DNA from: Polytrichum commune
Taxonomy: Eukaryota; Streptophyta; Polytrichopsida; Polytrichales; Polytrichaceae
Length of the DNA stretch: 64,000 nt
Assembly: GCA_950295325.1 (NCBI GenBank)
Contig: OX485806.1
Location: 42,532,001-42,596,000, forward strand
Direction: 5' to 3'
The translations under genes were made by a program, and so were the position numbers. Positions 50,026-62,567 of this stretch are shown piece by piece; the stretch's first letter is position 1; each line of letters opens with the position of its first letter. The notes beneath the pieces are model-generated. The model saw only the letters and a program-made list of their open reading frames with translations. It was not told the origin of the DNA and did not search any database.

Positions 50026-51255
50026 ATGGAAAGCCCACCCAATTTCATTCAAGTCGCCTGTAGAGCCCCTAACCAGATGACTGAACTGCAAGTAAAATGC
50101 ATCACATATCTGCACTGCCAGGGGGTGCCGTTGGCGGCACCCTCTTCTGAGGCTACACAAAATTCACAAACGCTGCCCACTTTCATACAAGTGCAGCTAT
50201 CTAACCTGACCACATGGCTGAATCCAAAGTCAAAAACAACACAAAGCAACCACCTTAGGCCCCCTACTTACATGGAAAGCCCACCCAATTTCATTCCAAT
50301 AGCCTGTAGGACCCCTAACCAGATGACTGAACTGCAAGCAAAATACATCACATATCTGGCCTGCCAGGGGGTGCCGTTGGCGGCACCCTCTTCTGAGGCT
50401 ACACAAAATTCACAAACGCTGCCCACTTTCATACAAGTGCAGCTATCTAACCTGACCACATGGCTGAATCCAAAGTCAAAAACAACACAAAGCAACCACC
50501 TTAGGCCCCCTACTTACATGGAAAGCCCACCCAATTTCATTCCAATAGCCTGTAGGACCCCTAACCAGATGACTGAACTGCAAGCAAAATACATCACATA
50601 TCTGGCCTGCCAGGGGGTGCCGTTGGCGGCACCCTCTTCTGAGGCTACACAAAATTCACAAACGCTGCCCACTTTCATACAAGTGCAGCTATCTAACCTG
50701 ACCACATGGCTGAATCCAAAGTCAAAAACAACACAAAGCAACCCCCTTAGGCCCCCTACTTACATGGAAAGCCCACCCAATTTCGTTCAAGTCGCCTGTA
50801 GAGCCCCTAACCAGATGACTGAACTGCAAGCAAAATACATCACATATCTGGCCTGCCAGGGGGTGCCGTTGGCGGCACCCTCTTCTGAGGCTACACAAAA
50901 TTCACAAACCCTGCCCACTTTCATACAAGTGCAGCTATCTAACCTGATCACATGGCTGAATCCAAAGTCAAAAACAACACAAAGCAACCCCCTTAGGCCC
51001 CCTACTTACATGGAAAGCCCACCCAATTTCATTCAAGTCGCCTGTAGAGCCCCTAACCAGATGACTGAACTGCAAGCAAAATACATCACATATCTGGCCT
51101 GCCAGGGGGTGCCGTTGGCGGCACCCTCTTCTGAGGCTACACAAAATTCACAAACCCTACGCACTTTCATACAAGTTCAGCTATCTAACCTGACCTGATG
51201 GCTGAATCCAAAGTCAAAAACAACACAAAGCAACCACCTTAGGCCCCCTACTTAC
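50026..51255 (+). repeat. CCAATAGCC block, five-monomer version
   Basis: Order: HC monomer with AACGCTGCC; two identical-looking CCAATAGCC / AACGCTGCC monomers (50272, 50518; the second with CAACCCCC); AATTTCGTTC monomer with CTGATCACATGG; T-type monomer ending in TGA. Confidence 0.9.
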
Positions 51256-52238
51256 ATGGAAAGCCCACCCAATTTCATTCAAGTCGCCTGTAGAGCCCCT
51301 AACCAGATGACTGAACTGCAAGTAAAATGCATCACATATCTGCACTGCCAGGGGGTGCCGTTGGCGGCACCCTCTTCTGAGGCTACACAAAATTCACAAA
51401 CCCTGCCCACTTTCATACAAGTGCAGCTATCTCACCTGACCACATGGCTGAATCCAAAGTCAAAAACAACACAAAGCAACCACCTTAGGCCCCCTACTTA
51501 CATGGAAAGCCCACCCAATTTCATTCAAGTCGCCTGTAGAGCCCTAACCAGATGACTGAACTGCAAGTAAAATGCATCACATATCTGCACTGCCAGGGGG
51601 TGCCGTTGGCGGCACCCTCTTCTGAGGCTACACAAAATTCACAAACCCTGCCCACTTTCATACAAGTGCAGCTATCTAACCTGACCACATGGCTGAATCC
51701 AAAGTCAAAAACAACACAAAGCAACCACCTTAGGCCCCCTACTTACATGGAAAGCCCACCCAATTTCATTCAAGTCGCCTGTAGAGCCCCTAACCAGATG
51801 ACTGAACTGCAAGTAAAATGCATCACATATCTGCACTGCCAGGGGGTGCCGTTGGCGGCACCCTCTTCTGAGGCTACACAAAATTCACAAACCCTGCCCA
51901 CTTTCATACAAGTGCAGCTATCTAACCTGACCACATGGCTGAATCCAAAGTCAAAAACAACACAAAGCAACCACCTTAGGCCCCCTACTTACATGGAAAG
52001 CCCACCCAATTTCATTCAAGTCGCATGTAGAGCCCCTAACCAGATGACTGAACTGCAAGTAAAATGCATCACATATCTGGCCTGCCAGGGGGTGCCGTTG
52101 GCGGCACCCTCTTCTGAGGCTACACAAAATTCACAAACCCTGCCCACTTTCATACAAGTGCAGCTATCTAACCTGACCACATGGCTGAATCCAAAGTCAA
52201 AAACAACACAAAGCAACCACCTTAGGCCCCCTACTTAC

Positions 52239-52484
52239 ATGGAAAGCCCACCCAATTTCATTCGCGTAGCCTGTAGGACCCCTAAGCAGATGACTGAACT
52301 GCAAGCAAAATACATCACATATCTGGCCTGCCAGGCGGTTCCGTTGGCGGCACCCTCTTCTGAGGCTACACAAAATTCACAAACCCTGCGCACTTTCATA
52401 CAAGTTCAGCTATCTAACCTGACCTGATGGCTGAATCCAAAGTCAAAAACAACACAAAGCAACCACCTTAGGCCCCCTACTTAC
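52239..52484 (+). repeat. Hybrid monomer with zone 1 head and T-type tail
   Basis: The head CATTCGCGTAGCC is otherwise seen only at 109, 1585 and 1831. The tail is TGCGCAC / GTTCAGC / TGA, a lineage found right of 26 kb. It also has a private CAGGCGGTTCC. The unit joins two lineages that now lie 50 kb apart. Confidence 0.85.
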
Positions 52485-53468
52485 ATGGAAAGCCCACCCA
52501 ATTTCATTCAAGTCGCCTGTAGAGCCCCTAAGCAGATAACTGAACTGCAAGTAAAATGCATCACATATCTGCACTGCCAGGGGGTGCTGTTGGCGGCACC
52601 CTCTTCTGAGGCTACACAAAATTCACAAACCCTGCCCACTTTCATACAAGTGCAGCTATCTCACCTGACCACATGGCTGAATCCAAAGTCAAAAACAACA
52701 CAAAGCAACCACCTTAGGCCCCCTACTTACATGGAAAGCCCACCCAATTTCATTCCAGTAGCCTGTAGGACCCCTAACCAGATGACTGAACTGCAAGCAA
52801 AATACATCACATATCTGGCACGGCAGGGGGTGCCGTTGGCGGCACCCTCTTCTGAGGCTACACAAAATTCACAAACCCTGCCCACTTTCATACAAGTGCA
52901 GCTATCTCACCTGACCACATGGCTGAATCCAAAGTCAAAAACAACACAAAGCAACCACCTTAGGCCCCCTACTTACATGGAAAGCCCACCCAATTTCATT
53001 CAAGTCGCCTGTAGAGCCCCTAAGCAGATGACTGAACTGCAAGTAAAATGCATCACATATCTGCACTGCCAGGGGGTGCTGTTGGCGGCACCCTCTTCTG
53101 AGGCTACACAAAATTCACAAACCCTGCCCACTTTCATACAAGTGCAGCTATCTCACCTGACCACATGGCTGAATCCAAAGTCAAAAACAACACAAAGCAA
53201 CCACCTTAGGCCCCCTACTTACATGGAAAGCCCACCCAATTTCATTCCAGTAGCCTGTAGGACCCCTAACCAGATGACTGAACTGCAAGCAAAATACATC
53301 ACATATCTGGCACGGCAGGGGGTGCCGTTGGCGGCACCCTCTTCTGAGGCTACACAAAATTCACAAACCCTGCCCACTTTCATACAAGTGCAGCTATCTC
53401 ACCTGACCACATGGCTGAATCCAAAGTCAAAAACAACACAAAGCAACCACCTTAGCCCCCCTACTTAC
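52485..53468 (+). repeat. Two-monomer unit (492 bp) in tandem duplicate
   Basis: An HC monomer with GGTGCTGTTGG followed by a CTGGCACGGCAGG P-type monomer, both with CTCACC, at 52485-52976 and again at 52977-53468. I saw one difference near 52536 (GATAACTG / GATGACTG) and a TTAGG / TTAGC change at the end. The same pair starts the block at 58141. Confidence 0.88.
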
Positions 53469-54452
53469 ATGGAAAGCCCACCCAATTTCATTCCAGTGGC
53501 CTGTAGGACCCTTAAGCAGATGACTGAACTGCAAGCAAAATACATCACATATCTGGCCTGCCAGGGGGTGCCGTTGGCGGCACCCTCTTCTGAGGCTACA
53601 CAAAATTCACAAACCCTGCCCACTTTCATACAAGTGCGGCTATCGAACCTAACCACATGGCTGAATCCAAAGTCAAAAACAACACAAAGCAACCCCCTTA
53701 GGCCCCCTACTTACATGGAAAGCCCACCCAATTTCATTCAAGTCGCCTGTAGAGCCCCTAACCAGATGACTGAACTGCAAGCAAAATACATCACATATCT
53801 GGCCTGCCAGGGGGTGCCGTTGGCGGCACCCTCTTCTGAGGCTACACAAAATTCACAAACCCTGCCCACTTTCATACAAGTGCAGCTATCTCACCTGACC
53901 ACATGGCTGAATCCAAAGTCAAAAACAACACAAAGCAACCACCTTAGGCCCCCTACTTACATGGAAAGCCCACCCAATTTCATTCAAGTCGCCTGTAGAG
54001 CCCCTAACCAGATGACTGAACTGCAAGTAAAATGCATCACATATCTGCACTGCCAGGGGGTGCCGTTGGCGGCACCCTCTTCTGAGGCTACACAAAATTC
54101 ACAAACCCTGCCCACTTTCATACAAGTGCAGCTATCTAACCTGACCACATGGCTGAATCCAAAGTCAAAAACAACACAAAGCAACCACCTTAGGCCCCCT
54201 ACTTACATGGAAAGCTTACCCAATTTCATTCAAGTCGCCTGTAGAGCCCCTAACCAGATGACTGAACTGCAAGTAAAATGCATCACATATCTGCATTGCC
54301 AGGGGGTGCCGTTGGCGGCACCCTCTTCTGAGGCTACACAAAATTCACAAACCCTGCCCACTTTCATACAAGTGCAGCTATCTAACCTGACCTGATGGCT
54401 GAATCCAAAGTCAAAAACAACACAAAGCAACCACCTTAGGCCCCCTACTTAC

Positions 54453-55190
54453 ATGGAAAGCCCACCCAATTTCATTCAAGTCGCCTGTAGAGCCCCTAAC
54501 CAGATGACTGAACTGCAAGTAAAATGCATCACATATCTGCACTGCCAGGGGGTGCCGTTGGCGGCACCCTCTTCTGAGGCTACACAAAATTCACAAACGC
54601 TGCCCACTTTCATACAAGTGCAGCTATCTAACCTGACCACATGGCTGAATCCAAAGTCAAAAACAACACAAAGCAACCACCTTAGGCCCCCTACTTACAT
54701 GGAAAGCCCACCCAATTTCATTCCAATAGCCTGTAGGACCCCTAACCAGATGACTGAACTGCAAGCAAAATACATCACATATCTGGCCTGCCAGGGGGTG
54801 CCGTTGGCGGCACCCTCTTCTGAGGCTACACAAAATTCACAAACCCTGCCCACTTTCATACAAGTGCAGCTATCTAACCTGACCACATGGCTGAATCCAA
54901 AGTCAAAAACAACACAAAGCAACCCCCTTAGGCCCCCTACTTACATGGAAAGCCCACCCAATTTCGTTCAAGTCGCCTGTAGAGCCCCTAACCAGATGAC
55001 TGAACTGCAAGCAAAATACATCACATATCTGGCCTGCCAGGGGGTGCCGTTGGCGGCACCCTCTTCTGAGGCTACACAAAATTCACAAACCCTACGCACT
55101 TTCATACAAGTTCAGCTATCTAACCTGACCTGATGGCTGAATCCAAAGTCAAAAACAACACAAAGCAACCACCTTAGGCCCCCTACTTAC
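54453..55190 (+). repeat. CCAATAGCC block, three-monomer version
   Basis: HC monomer with AACGCTGCC, one CCAATAGCC monomer, and a hybrid whose head is AATTTCGTTC and whose tail is TACGCAC / GTTCAGC / TGA. Compared with 50026-51255 it has one CCAATAGCC monomer fewer and has fused the last two monomers. Confidence 0.88.
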
Positions 55191-55928
55191 ATGGAAAGCC
55201 CACCCAATTTCATTCAAGTCGCCTGTAGAGCCCCTAACCAGATGACTGAACTGCAAGTAAAATGCATCACATATCTGCACTGCCAGGGGGTGCCGTTGGC
55301 GGCACCCTCTTCTGAGGCTACACAAAATTCACAAACCCTGCCCACTTTCATACAAGTGCAGCTATCTCACCTGACCACATGGCTGAATCCAAAGTCAAAA
55401 ACAACACAAAGCAACCACCTTAGGCCCCCTACTTACATGGAAAGCCCACCCAATTTCATTCAAGTCGCATGTAGAGCCCCTAACCAGATGACTGAACTGC
55501 AAGTAAAATGCATCACATATCTGCACTGCCAGGGGGTGAAGTTCGCGGCACCCTCTTCTGAGGCTACACAAAATTCACAAACCCTGCCCACTTTCATACA
55601 AGTGCAGCTATCTCACCTGATCACATGGCTGAATCCAAAGTCAAAAACAACACAAAGCAACCACCTTAGGCCCCCTACTTACATGGAAAGCCCACCCAAT
55701 TTCATTCCAGTAGCCTGTAGGACCCCTAACCAGATGACTGAACTGCAAGCAAAATACATCACATATCTGGCCTGGCAGGGGGTGCCGTTGGCGGCACCCT
55801 CTTCTGAGGCTACACAAAATTCACAAACCCTGCCCACTTTCATACAAGTGCAGCTATCTAACCTGACCACATGGCTGAATCCAAAGTCAAAAACAACACA
55901 AAGCAACCACCTTAGGCCCCCTACTTAC

Positions 55929-56174
55929 ATGGAAAGCCCACCCAATTTCATTCAAGTCGCCTGTAGAGCCCCTAACCAGATAACTGAACTGCAAATAAAA
56001 AAAATCACATATCTGCACTGCCAGGGGGTTCCGTTGGAGGCACCCTCTTCTGAGGCTAAACAAAATTCACAAACCCTGCCCACTTTCATACAAGTGCAGC
56101 CATCTAACCTGACCTGATGGCTGAATCCAAAGTCAAAAACAACACAAAGCAACCACCTTAGGCCCCCTACTTAC
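55929..56174 (+). repeat. E-type head on an ordinary tail (hybrid, 246 bp)
   Basis: Has AAATAAAAAAAATC, GGAGGCACC and GCTAAACAAAA, but ACCCTGCCCACT, AAGTGCAGCCATC, TGA and the full AAAAACAACAC. The change of type falls between about 56060 and 56080. Confidence 0.86.
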
Positions 56175-57649
56175 ATGGAAAGCCCACCCAATTTCATTCA
56201 AGTCGCCTGTAGGGCCCCTAAGCAGATGACTGAACTGCAAGTAAAATGCATCACATATCTGCACTGCCAGGGGGTGCCGTTGGCGGCACCCTCTTCTGAG
56301 GCTACACAAAATTCACAAACCCTGCCCACTTTCATACAAGTGCAGCTATCTCACCTGACCACATGGCTGAATCCAAAGTCAAAAACAACACAAAGCAACC
56401 ACCTTAGGCCCCCTACTTACATGGAAAGCCCACCCAATTTCATTCCAGTGGCCTGTAGGACCCCTAAGCAGATGACTGAACTGCAAGCAAAATACATCAC
56501 ATATCTGGCCTGCCAGGGGGTGCCGTTGGCGGCACCCTCTTCTGAGGCTACACAAAATTCACAAACCCTGCCCACTTTCATACAAGTGCAGCTATCTAAC
56601 CTGACCACATGGCTGAATCCAAAGTCAAAAACAACACAAAGCAACCACCTTAGGCCCCCTACTTACATGGAAAGCCACCCAATTTCATTCAAGTCGCCTG
56701 TAGAGCCCCTAACCAGATGACTGAACTGCAAGCAAAATACATCACATATCTGGCCTGCTAGGGGGTGCCGTTGGCGGCACCCTCTTCTGAGGCTACACAA
56801 AATTCACAAACCCTGCGCACTTTCATACAAGTGCAGCCATCTAACCTGACCTGATGGCTGAATCCAAAGTCAAAAACAACACAAAGCAACCACCTTAGGC
56901 CCCCTACTTACATGGAAAGCCCACCCAATTTCATTCAAGTCGCCTGTAGGGCCCCTAAGCAGATGACTGAACTGCAAGTAAAATGCATCACATATCTGCA
57001 CTGCCAGGGGGTGCCGTTGGCGGCACCCTCTTCTGAGGCTACACAAAATTCACAAACCCTGCCCACTTTCATACAAGTGCAGCTATCTCACCTGACCACA
57101 TGGCTGAATCCAAAGTCAAAAACAACACAAAGCAACCACCTTAGGCCCCCTACTTACATGGAAAGCCCACCCAATTTCATTCCAGTGGCCTGTAGGACCC
57201 CTAAGCAGATGACTGAACTGCAAGCAAAATACATCACATATCTGGCCTGCCAGGGGGTGCCGTTGGCGGCAGCCTCTTCTGAGGCTACACAAAATTCACA
57301 AACCCTGCCCACTTTCATACAAGTGCAGCTATCTAACCTGACCACATGGCTGAATCCAAAGTCAAAAACAACACAAAGCAACCACCTTAGCCCCCCTACT
57401 TACATGGAAAGCCCACCCAATTTCATTCAAGTCGCCTGTAGAGCCACTAACCAGATGACTGAACTGGAAGTAAAATGCATCACATATCTGGCCTGCCAGG
57501 GGGTGCCGTTGGCGGCACCCTCTTCTGAGGCTACACAAAATTCACAAACCCTGCCCACTTTCATACAAGTGCAGCTATCTAACCTGACCACATGGCTGAA
57601 TCCAAAGTCAAAAACAACACAAAGCAACCACCTTAGGCCCCCTACTTAC

Positions 57650-57894
57650 ATGGAAAGCCCACCCAATTTCATTCCAGTAGCCTGTAGGACCCCTAACCAG
57701 ATGACTGAACTGCAAATAAAAAAAATCACATATCTGCACTGCCAGGGGGTTCCGTTGGAGGCACCCTCTTCTGAGGCTAAACAAAATTCACAAACCCAGC
57801 CCACTTTCATACAAGTGCAGCTATCTAACCTGACCACATGGCTGAATCCAAAGTCAAAACAACCCAAAGCAACCACCTTAGGCCCCCTACTTAC
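57650..57894 (+). repeat. E-type divergent monomer on a P-type head (245 bp)
   Basis: Full E-type body and tail (AAATAAAAAAAATC, GGAGGCACC, CCCAGCCC, GTCAAAACAACCC), but the head is P type (CCAGTAGCC...AGGACCCC). The other E-type monomers have a Q-type head, so this is another recombinant. Confidence 0.87.
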
Positions 57895-58632
57895 ATGGAA
57901 AGCCCACCCAATTTCATTCAAGTCGCCTGTAGAGCCCCTAACCAGATGACTGAACTGCAAGTAAAATGCATCACATATCTGGCCTGCCAGGGGGTGCCGT
58001 TGGCGGCACCCTCTTCTGAGGCTACACAAAATTCACAAACCCTGCCCACTTTCATACAAGTGCAGCTATCTAACCTGACCTGATGGCTGAATCCAAAGTC
58101 AAAAACAACACAAAGCAACCACCTTAGGCCCCCTACTTACATGGAAAGCCCACCCAATTTCATTCAAGTCGCCTGTAGAGCCCCTAAGCAGATGACTGAA
58201 CTGCAAGTAAAATGCATCACATATCTGCACTGCCAGGGGGTGCTGTTGGCGGCACCCTCTTCTGAGGCTACACAAAATTCACAAACCCTGCCCACTTTCA
58301 TACAAGTGCAGCTATCTCACCTGACCACATGGCTGAATCCAAAGTCAAAAACAACACAAAGCAACCACCTTAGGCCCCCTACTTACATGGAAAGCCCACC
58401 CAATTTCATTCCAGTAGCCTGTAGGACCCCTAACCAGATGACTGAACTGCAAGCAAAATACATCACATATCTGGCACGGCAGGGGGTGCCGTTGGCGGCA
58501 CCCTCTTCTGAGGCTACACAAAATTCACAAACCCTGCCCACTTTCATACAAGTGCAGCTATCTAACTTCACCACATGGCTGAATCCAAAGTCAAAAACAA
58601 CACAAAGCAACCACCTTAGCCCCCCTACTTAC

Positions 58633-59616
58633 ATGGAAAGCCCACCCAATTTCATTCCAGTGGCCTGTAGGACCCCTAAGCAGATGACTGAACTGCAAGC
58701 AAAATACATCACATATCTGGCCTGCCAGGGGGTGCCGTTGGCGGCACCCTCTTCTGAGGCTACACAAAATTCACAAACCCTGCCCACTTTCATACAAGTG
58801 CAGCTATCTAACCTGACCACATGGCTGAATCCAAAGTCAAAAACAACACAATGCAACCCCCTTAGGCCCCCTACTTACATGGAAAGCCCACCCAATTTCA
58901 TTCAAGTCGCCTGTAGAGCCCCTAACCAGATGACTGAACTGCAAGCAAAATACATCACATATCTGGCCTGCCAGGGGGTGCCGTTGGCGGCACCCTCTTC
59001 TGAGGCTACACAAAATTCACAAACCCTGCGCACTTTCATACAAGTGCAGCTATCTAACCTGACCACATGGCTGAATCCAAAGTCAAAAACAACACAAAGC
59101 AACCACCTTAGGCCCCCTACTTACATGGAAAGCCCACCCAATTTCATTCAAGTAGCCTGTAGGACCCCTAACCAGATGACTGAACTGCAAGCAAAATACA
59201 TCACATATCTGGCACGGCAGGGGGTGCCGTTGGCGGCACCCTCTTCTGAGGCTACACAAAATTCACAAACCCTGCCCACTTTCATACAAGTGCAGCTATC
59301 TCACCTGACCACATGGCTGAATCCAAAGTCAAAAACAACACAAAGCAACCACCTTAGGCCCCCTACTTACATGGAAAGCCCACCCAATTTCATTCCAGTA
59401 GCCTGTAGGACCCCTAACCAGATGACTGAACTGCAAGCAAAATACATCACATATCTGGCACGGCAGGGGGTGCCGTTGGCGGCACCCTCTTCTGAGGCTA
59501 CACAAAATTCACAAACCCTGCCCACTTTCATACAAGTGCAGCTATCTCACCTGACCACATGGCTGAATCCAAAGTCAAAAACAACACAAAGCAACCACCT
59601 TAGCCCCCCTACTTAC
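58633..59616 (+). repeat. Four-monomer HOR (984 bp), copy 1
   Basis: Order: CCAGTGG P-type with CACAATGCAACCCC; Q type with TGCGCAC; a hybrid-head monomer CAAGTAGCC...AGGACCCC with CTGGCACGGC and CTCACC; P type with CTGGCACGGC, CTCACC and TTAGCCCCCC. It has no TGA and no length change. Confidence 0.93.
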
Positions 59617-60600
59617 ATGGAAAGCCCACCCAATTTCATTCCAGTGGCCTGTAGGACCCCTAAGCAGATGACTGAACTGCAAGCAAAATACATCACATAT
59701 CTGGCCTGCCAGGGGGTGCCGTTGGCGGCACCCTCTTCTGAGGCTACACAAAATTCACAAACCCTGCCCACTTTCATACAAGTGCAGCTATCTAACCTGA
59801 CCACATGGCTGAATCCAAAGTCAAAAACAACACAATGCAACCCCCTTAGGCCCCCTACTTACATGGAAAGCCCACCCAATTTCATTCAAGTCGCCTGTAG
59901 AGCCCCTAACCAGATGACTGAACTGCAAGCAAAATACATCACATATCTGGCCTGCCAGGGGGTGCCGTTGGCGGCACCCTCTTCTGAGGCTACACAAAAT
60001 TCACAAACCCTGCGCACTTTCATACAAGTGCAGCTATCTAACCTGACCACATGGCTGAATCCAAAGTCAAAAACAACACAAAGCAACCACCTTAGGCCCC
60101 CTACTTACATGGAAAGCCCACCCAATTTCATTCAAGTAGCCTGTAGGACCCCTAACCAGATGACTGAACTGCAAGCAAAATACATCACATATCTGGCACG
60201 GCAGGGGGTGCCGTTGGCGGCACCCTCTTCTGAGGCTACACAAAATTCACAAACCCTGCCCACTTTCATACAAGTGCAGCTATCTCACCTGACCACATGG
60301 CTGAATCCAAAGTCAAAAACAACACAAAGCAACCACCTTAGGCCCCCTACTTACATGGAAAGCCCACCCAATTTCATTCCAGTAGCCTGTAGGACCCCTA
60401 ACCAGATGACTGAACTGCAAGCAAAATACATCACATATCTGGCACGGCAGGGGGTGCCGTTGGCGGCACCCTCTTCTGAGGCTACACAAAATTCACAAAC
60501 CCTGCCCACTTTCATACAAGTGCAGCTATCTCACCTGACCACATGGCTGAATCCAAAGTCAAAAACAACACAAAGCAACCACCTTAGCCCCCCTACTTAC
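59617..60600 (+). repeat. Four-monomer HOR (984 bp), copy 2
   Basis: Direct copy of 58633-59616; I saw no difference. The private hybrid head CAAGTAGCCTGTAGG recurs at the same place. Confidence 0.93.
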
Positions 60601-61092
60601 ATGGAAAGCCCACCCAATTTCATTCCAGTGGCCTGTAGGACCCCTAAGCAGATGACTGAACTGCAAGCAAAATACATCACATATCTGGCCTGCCAGGGGG
60701 TGCCGTTGGCGGCACCCTCTTCTGAGGCTACACAAAATTCACAAACCCTGCCCACTTTCATACAAGTGCAGCTATCTAACCTGACCACATGGCTGAATCC
60801 AAAGTCAAAAACAACACAATGCAACCCCCTTAGGCCCCCTACTTACATGGAAAGCCCACCCAATTTCATTCAAGTCGCCTGTAGAGCCCCTAACCAGATG
60901 ACTGAACTGCAAGCAAAATACATCACATATCTGGCCTGCCAGGGGGTGCCGTTGGCGGCACCCTCTTCTGAGGCTACACAAAATTCACAAACCCTGCGCA
61001 CTTTCATACAAGTGCAGCTATCTAACCTGACCTGATGGCTGAATCCAAAGTCAAAAACAACACAAAGCAACCACCTTAGGCCCCCTACTTAC
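60601..61092 (+). repeat. Four-monomer HOR, half copy
   Basis: The first two monomers of the 984-bp unit, but the second ends in CTGACCTGATGG and not CTGACCACATGG. The array then passes into the 24-kb-like block at 61093. Confidence 0.9.
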
Positions 61093-62567
61093 ATGGAAAG
61101 CCCACCCAATTTCATTCCAGTAGCCTGTAGGACCCCTAACCAGATGACTGAACTGCAAGCAAAATACATCACATATCTGGCACGGCAGGGGGTGCTGTTG
61201 GCGGCACCCTCTTCTGAGGCTACACAAAATTCACAAACCCTGCCCACTTTCATACAAGTGCAGCTATCTCACCTGACCACATGGCTGAATCCAAAGTCAA
61301 AAACAACACAAAGCAACCACCTTAGGCCCCCTACTTACATGGAAAGCCCACCCAATTTCATTCCAGTCGCCTGTAGGACCCCTAACCAGATGACTGAACT
61401 GCAAGCAAAATACATCACATATCTGGCCTGCCAGGGGGTGCCGTTGGGGGCACCCTCCTCTGAGGCTACACAAAATTCACAAACCCTGCCCACTTTCATA
61501 CAAGTGCAGCTATCTAACCTGACCTGATGGCTGAATCCAAAGTCAAAAACAACACAAAGCAACCACCTTAGGCCTCCTACTTACATGGAAAGCCCACCCA
61601 ATTTCATTCAAGTCGCCTGTAGAGCCCCTAACTAGATGACTGAACTGGAAGTAAAATGCATCACATATCTGGCCTGCCAGGGGGTGCCGTTGGCGGCACC
61701 CTCTTCTGAGGCTACACAAAATTCACAAACCCAGCCCACTTTCATACAAGTGCAGCTATCTAACCTGACCACATGGCTGAATCCAAAGTCAAAACAACCC
61801 AAAGCAACCACCTTAGGCCCCCTACTTACATGGAAAGCCCACCCAATTTCATTCAAGTCGCCTGTAGAGCCCCTAACCAGATGACTGAACTGCAAGTAAA
61901 ATGCATCACATATCTGGCCTGCCAGGGGGTGCCGTTGGCGGCACCCTCTTCTGAGGCTACACAAAATTCACAAACCCTGCCCACTTTCATACAAGTGCAG
62001 CTATCTAACCTGACCACATGGCTGAATCCAAAGTCAAAAACAACACAAAGCAACCACCTTAGCCCCCCTACTTACATGGAAAGCCCACCCGATTTCATTC
62101 AAGTCGCATGTAGAGCCCCTAACCAGATGACTGAACTGCAAGGAAAATGCATCACATATCTGCACTGCCAGGGGGTGCCGTTTGCGGCACCCTCTTCTGA
62201 GGCTACACAAAATTCACAAACCCTGCCCACTTTCATACAAGTGCAGCTATCTCACCTGACCACATGGCTGAATCCAAAGTCAAAAACAACACAAAGCAAC
62301 CACCTTAGGCCCCCTACTTACATGGAAAGCCCACCCAATTTCATTCCAGTAGCCTGTAGGACCCCTAACCAGATGACTGAACTGCAAGCAAAATACATCA
62401 CATATCTGGCCTGGCAGGGGGTGCCGTTGGCGGCACCCTCTTCTGAGGCTACACAAAATTCACAAACCCTGCCCACTTTCATACAAGTGCAGCTATCTAA
62501 CCTGACCTGATGGCTGAATCCAAAGTCAAAAACAACACAAAGCAACCACCTTAGGCCCCCTACTTAC
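61093..62567 (+). repeat. Long-range duplicated block, right copy (one monomer short)
   Basis: Follows 24211-25931 in order and private marks (GGTGCTGTTGG, GTTGGGGGCACCCTCCTCTG, TTAGGCCTCC, CACCCGATTTC, CCGTTTGCGG). The offset is 36882 bp before the junction and 36636 bp after it, a difference of exactly 246. Confidence 0.9.
61585..61829 (+). repeat. Hybrid monomer at the one-monomer deletion
   Basis: The head has CTGGAAGTAAAATGC and GGCGGCACC, as in the monomer at 24703. The tail has AACCCAGCCCACT and GTCAAAACAACCC, as in the E-type monomer at 24949. It also has a private TAG (CCCTAACTAGATG). The crossover lies between the GGCGGCACC hairpin (about 61693) and AACCCAG (about 61730). Confidence 0.9.

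Larger units (their letters stand above)
48304..58140 (+). repeat. Zone 5a: right mixed segment
   Basis: About 40 monomers of the same kinds as zone 3. Private marks are CCAATAGCC with AACGCTGCC (50.0-50.8 and 54.5-54.9 kb), AATTTCGTTC, CTGATCACATGG and GAAAGCTTACC. TGA monomers lie near 48984, 49230, 49968, 51198, 52427, 54395, 55133, 56117, 56851 and 58083. Only satellite is present. Confidence 0.85.

Noticed and set aside
50784-50801. CENP-B-box-like sequence: TTCGTTCAAGTCGCC in a variant monomer (TTCATTCAAGTCGCC in most Q-type units)
   Set aside because: Against the essential TTCG-4N-A-2N-CGGG pattern, the variant fits 7 of 9 fixed bases and the usual form 6 of 9. In both strands of a 246-bp unit such partial fits are expected by chance, and the closing GG is CC in every copy.
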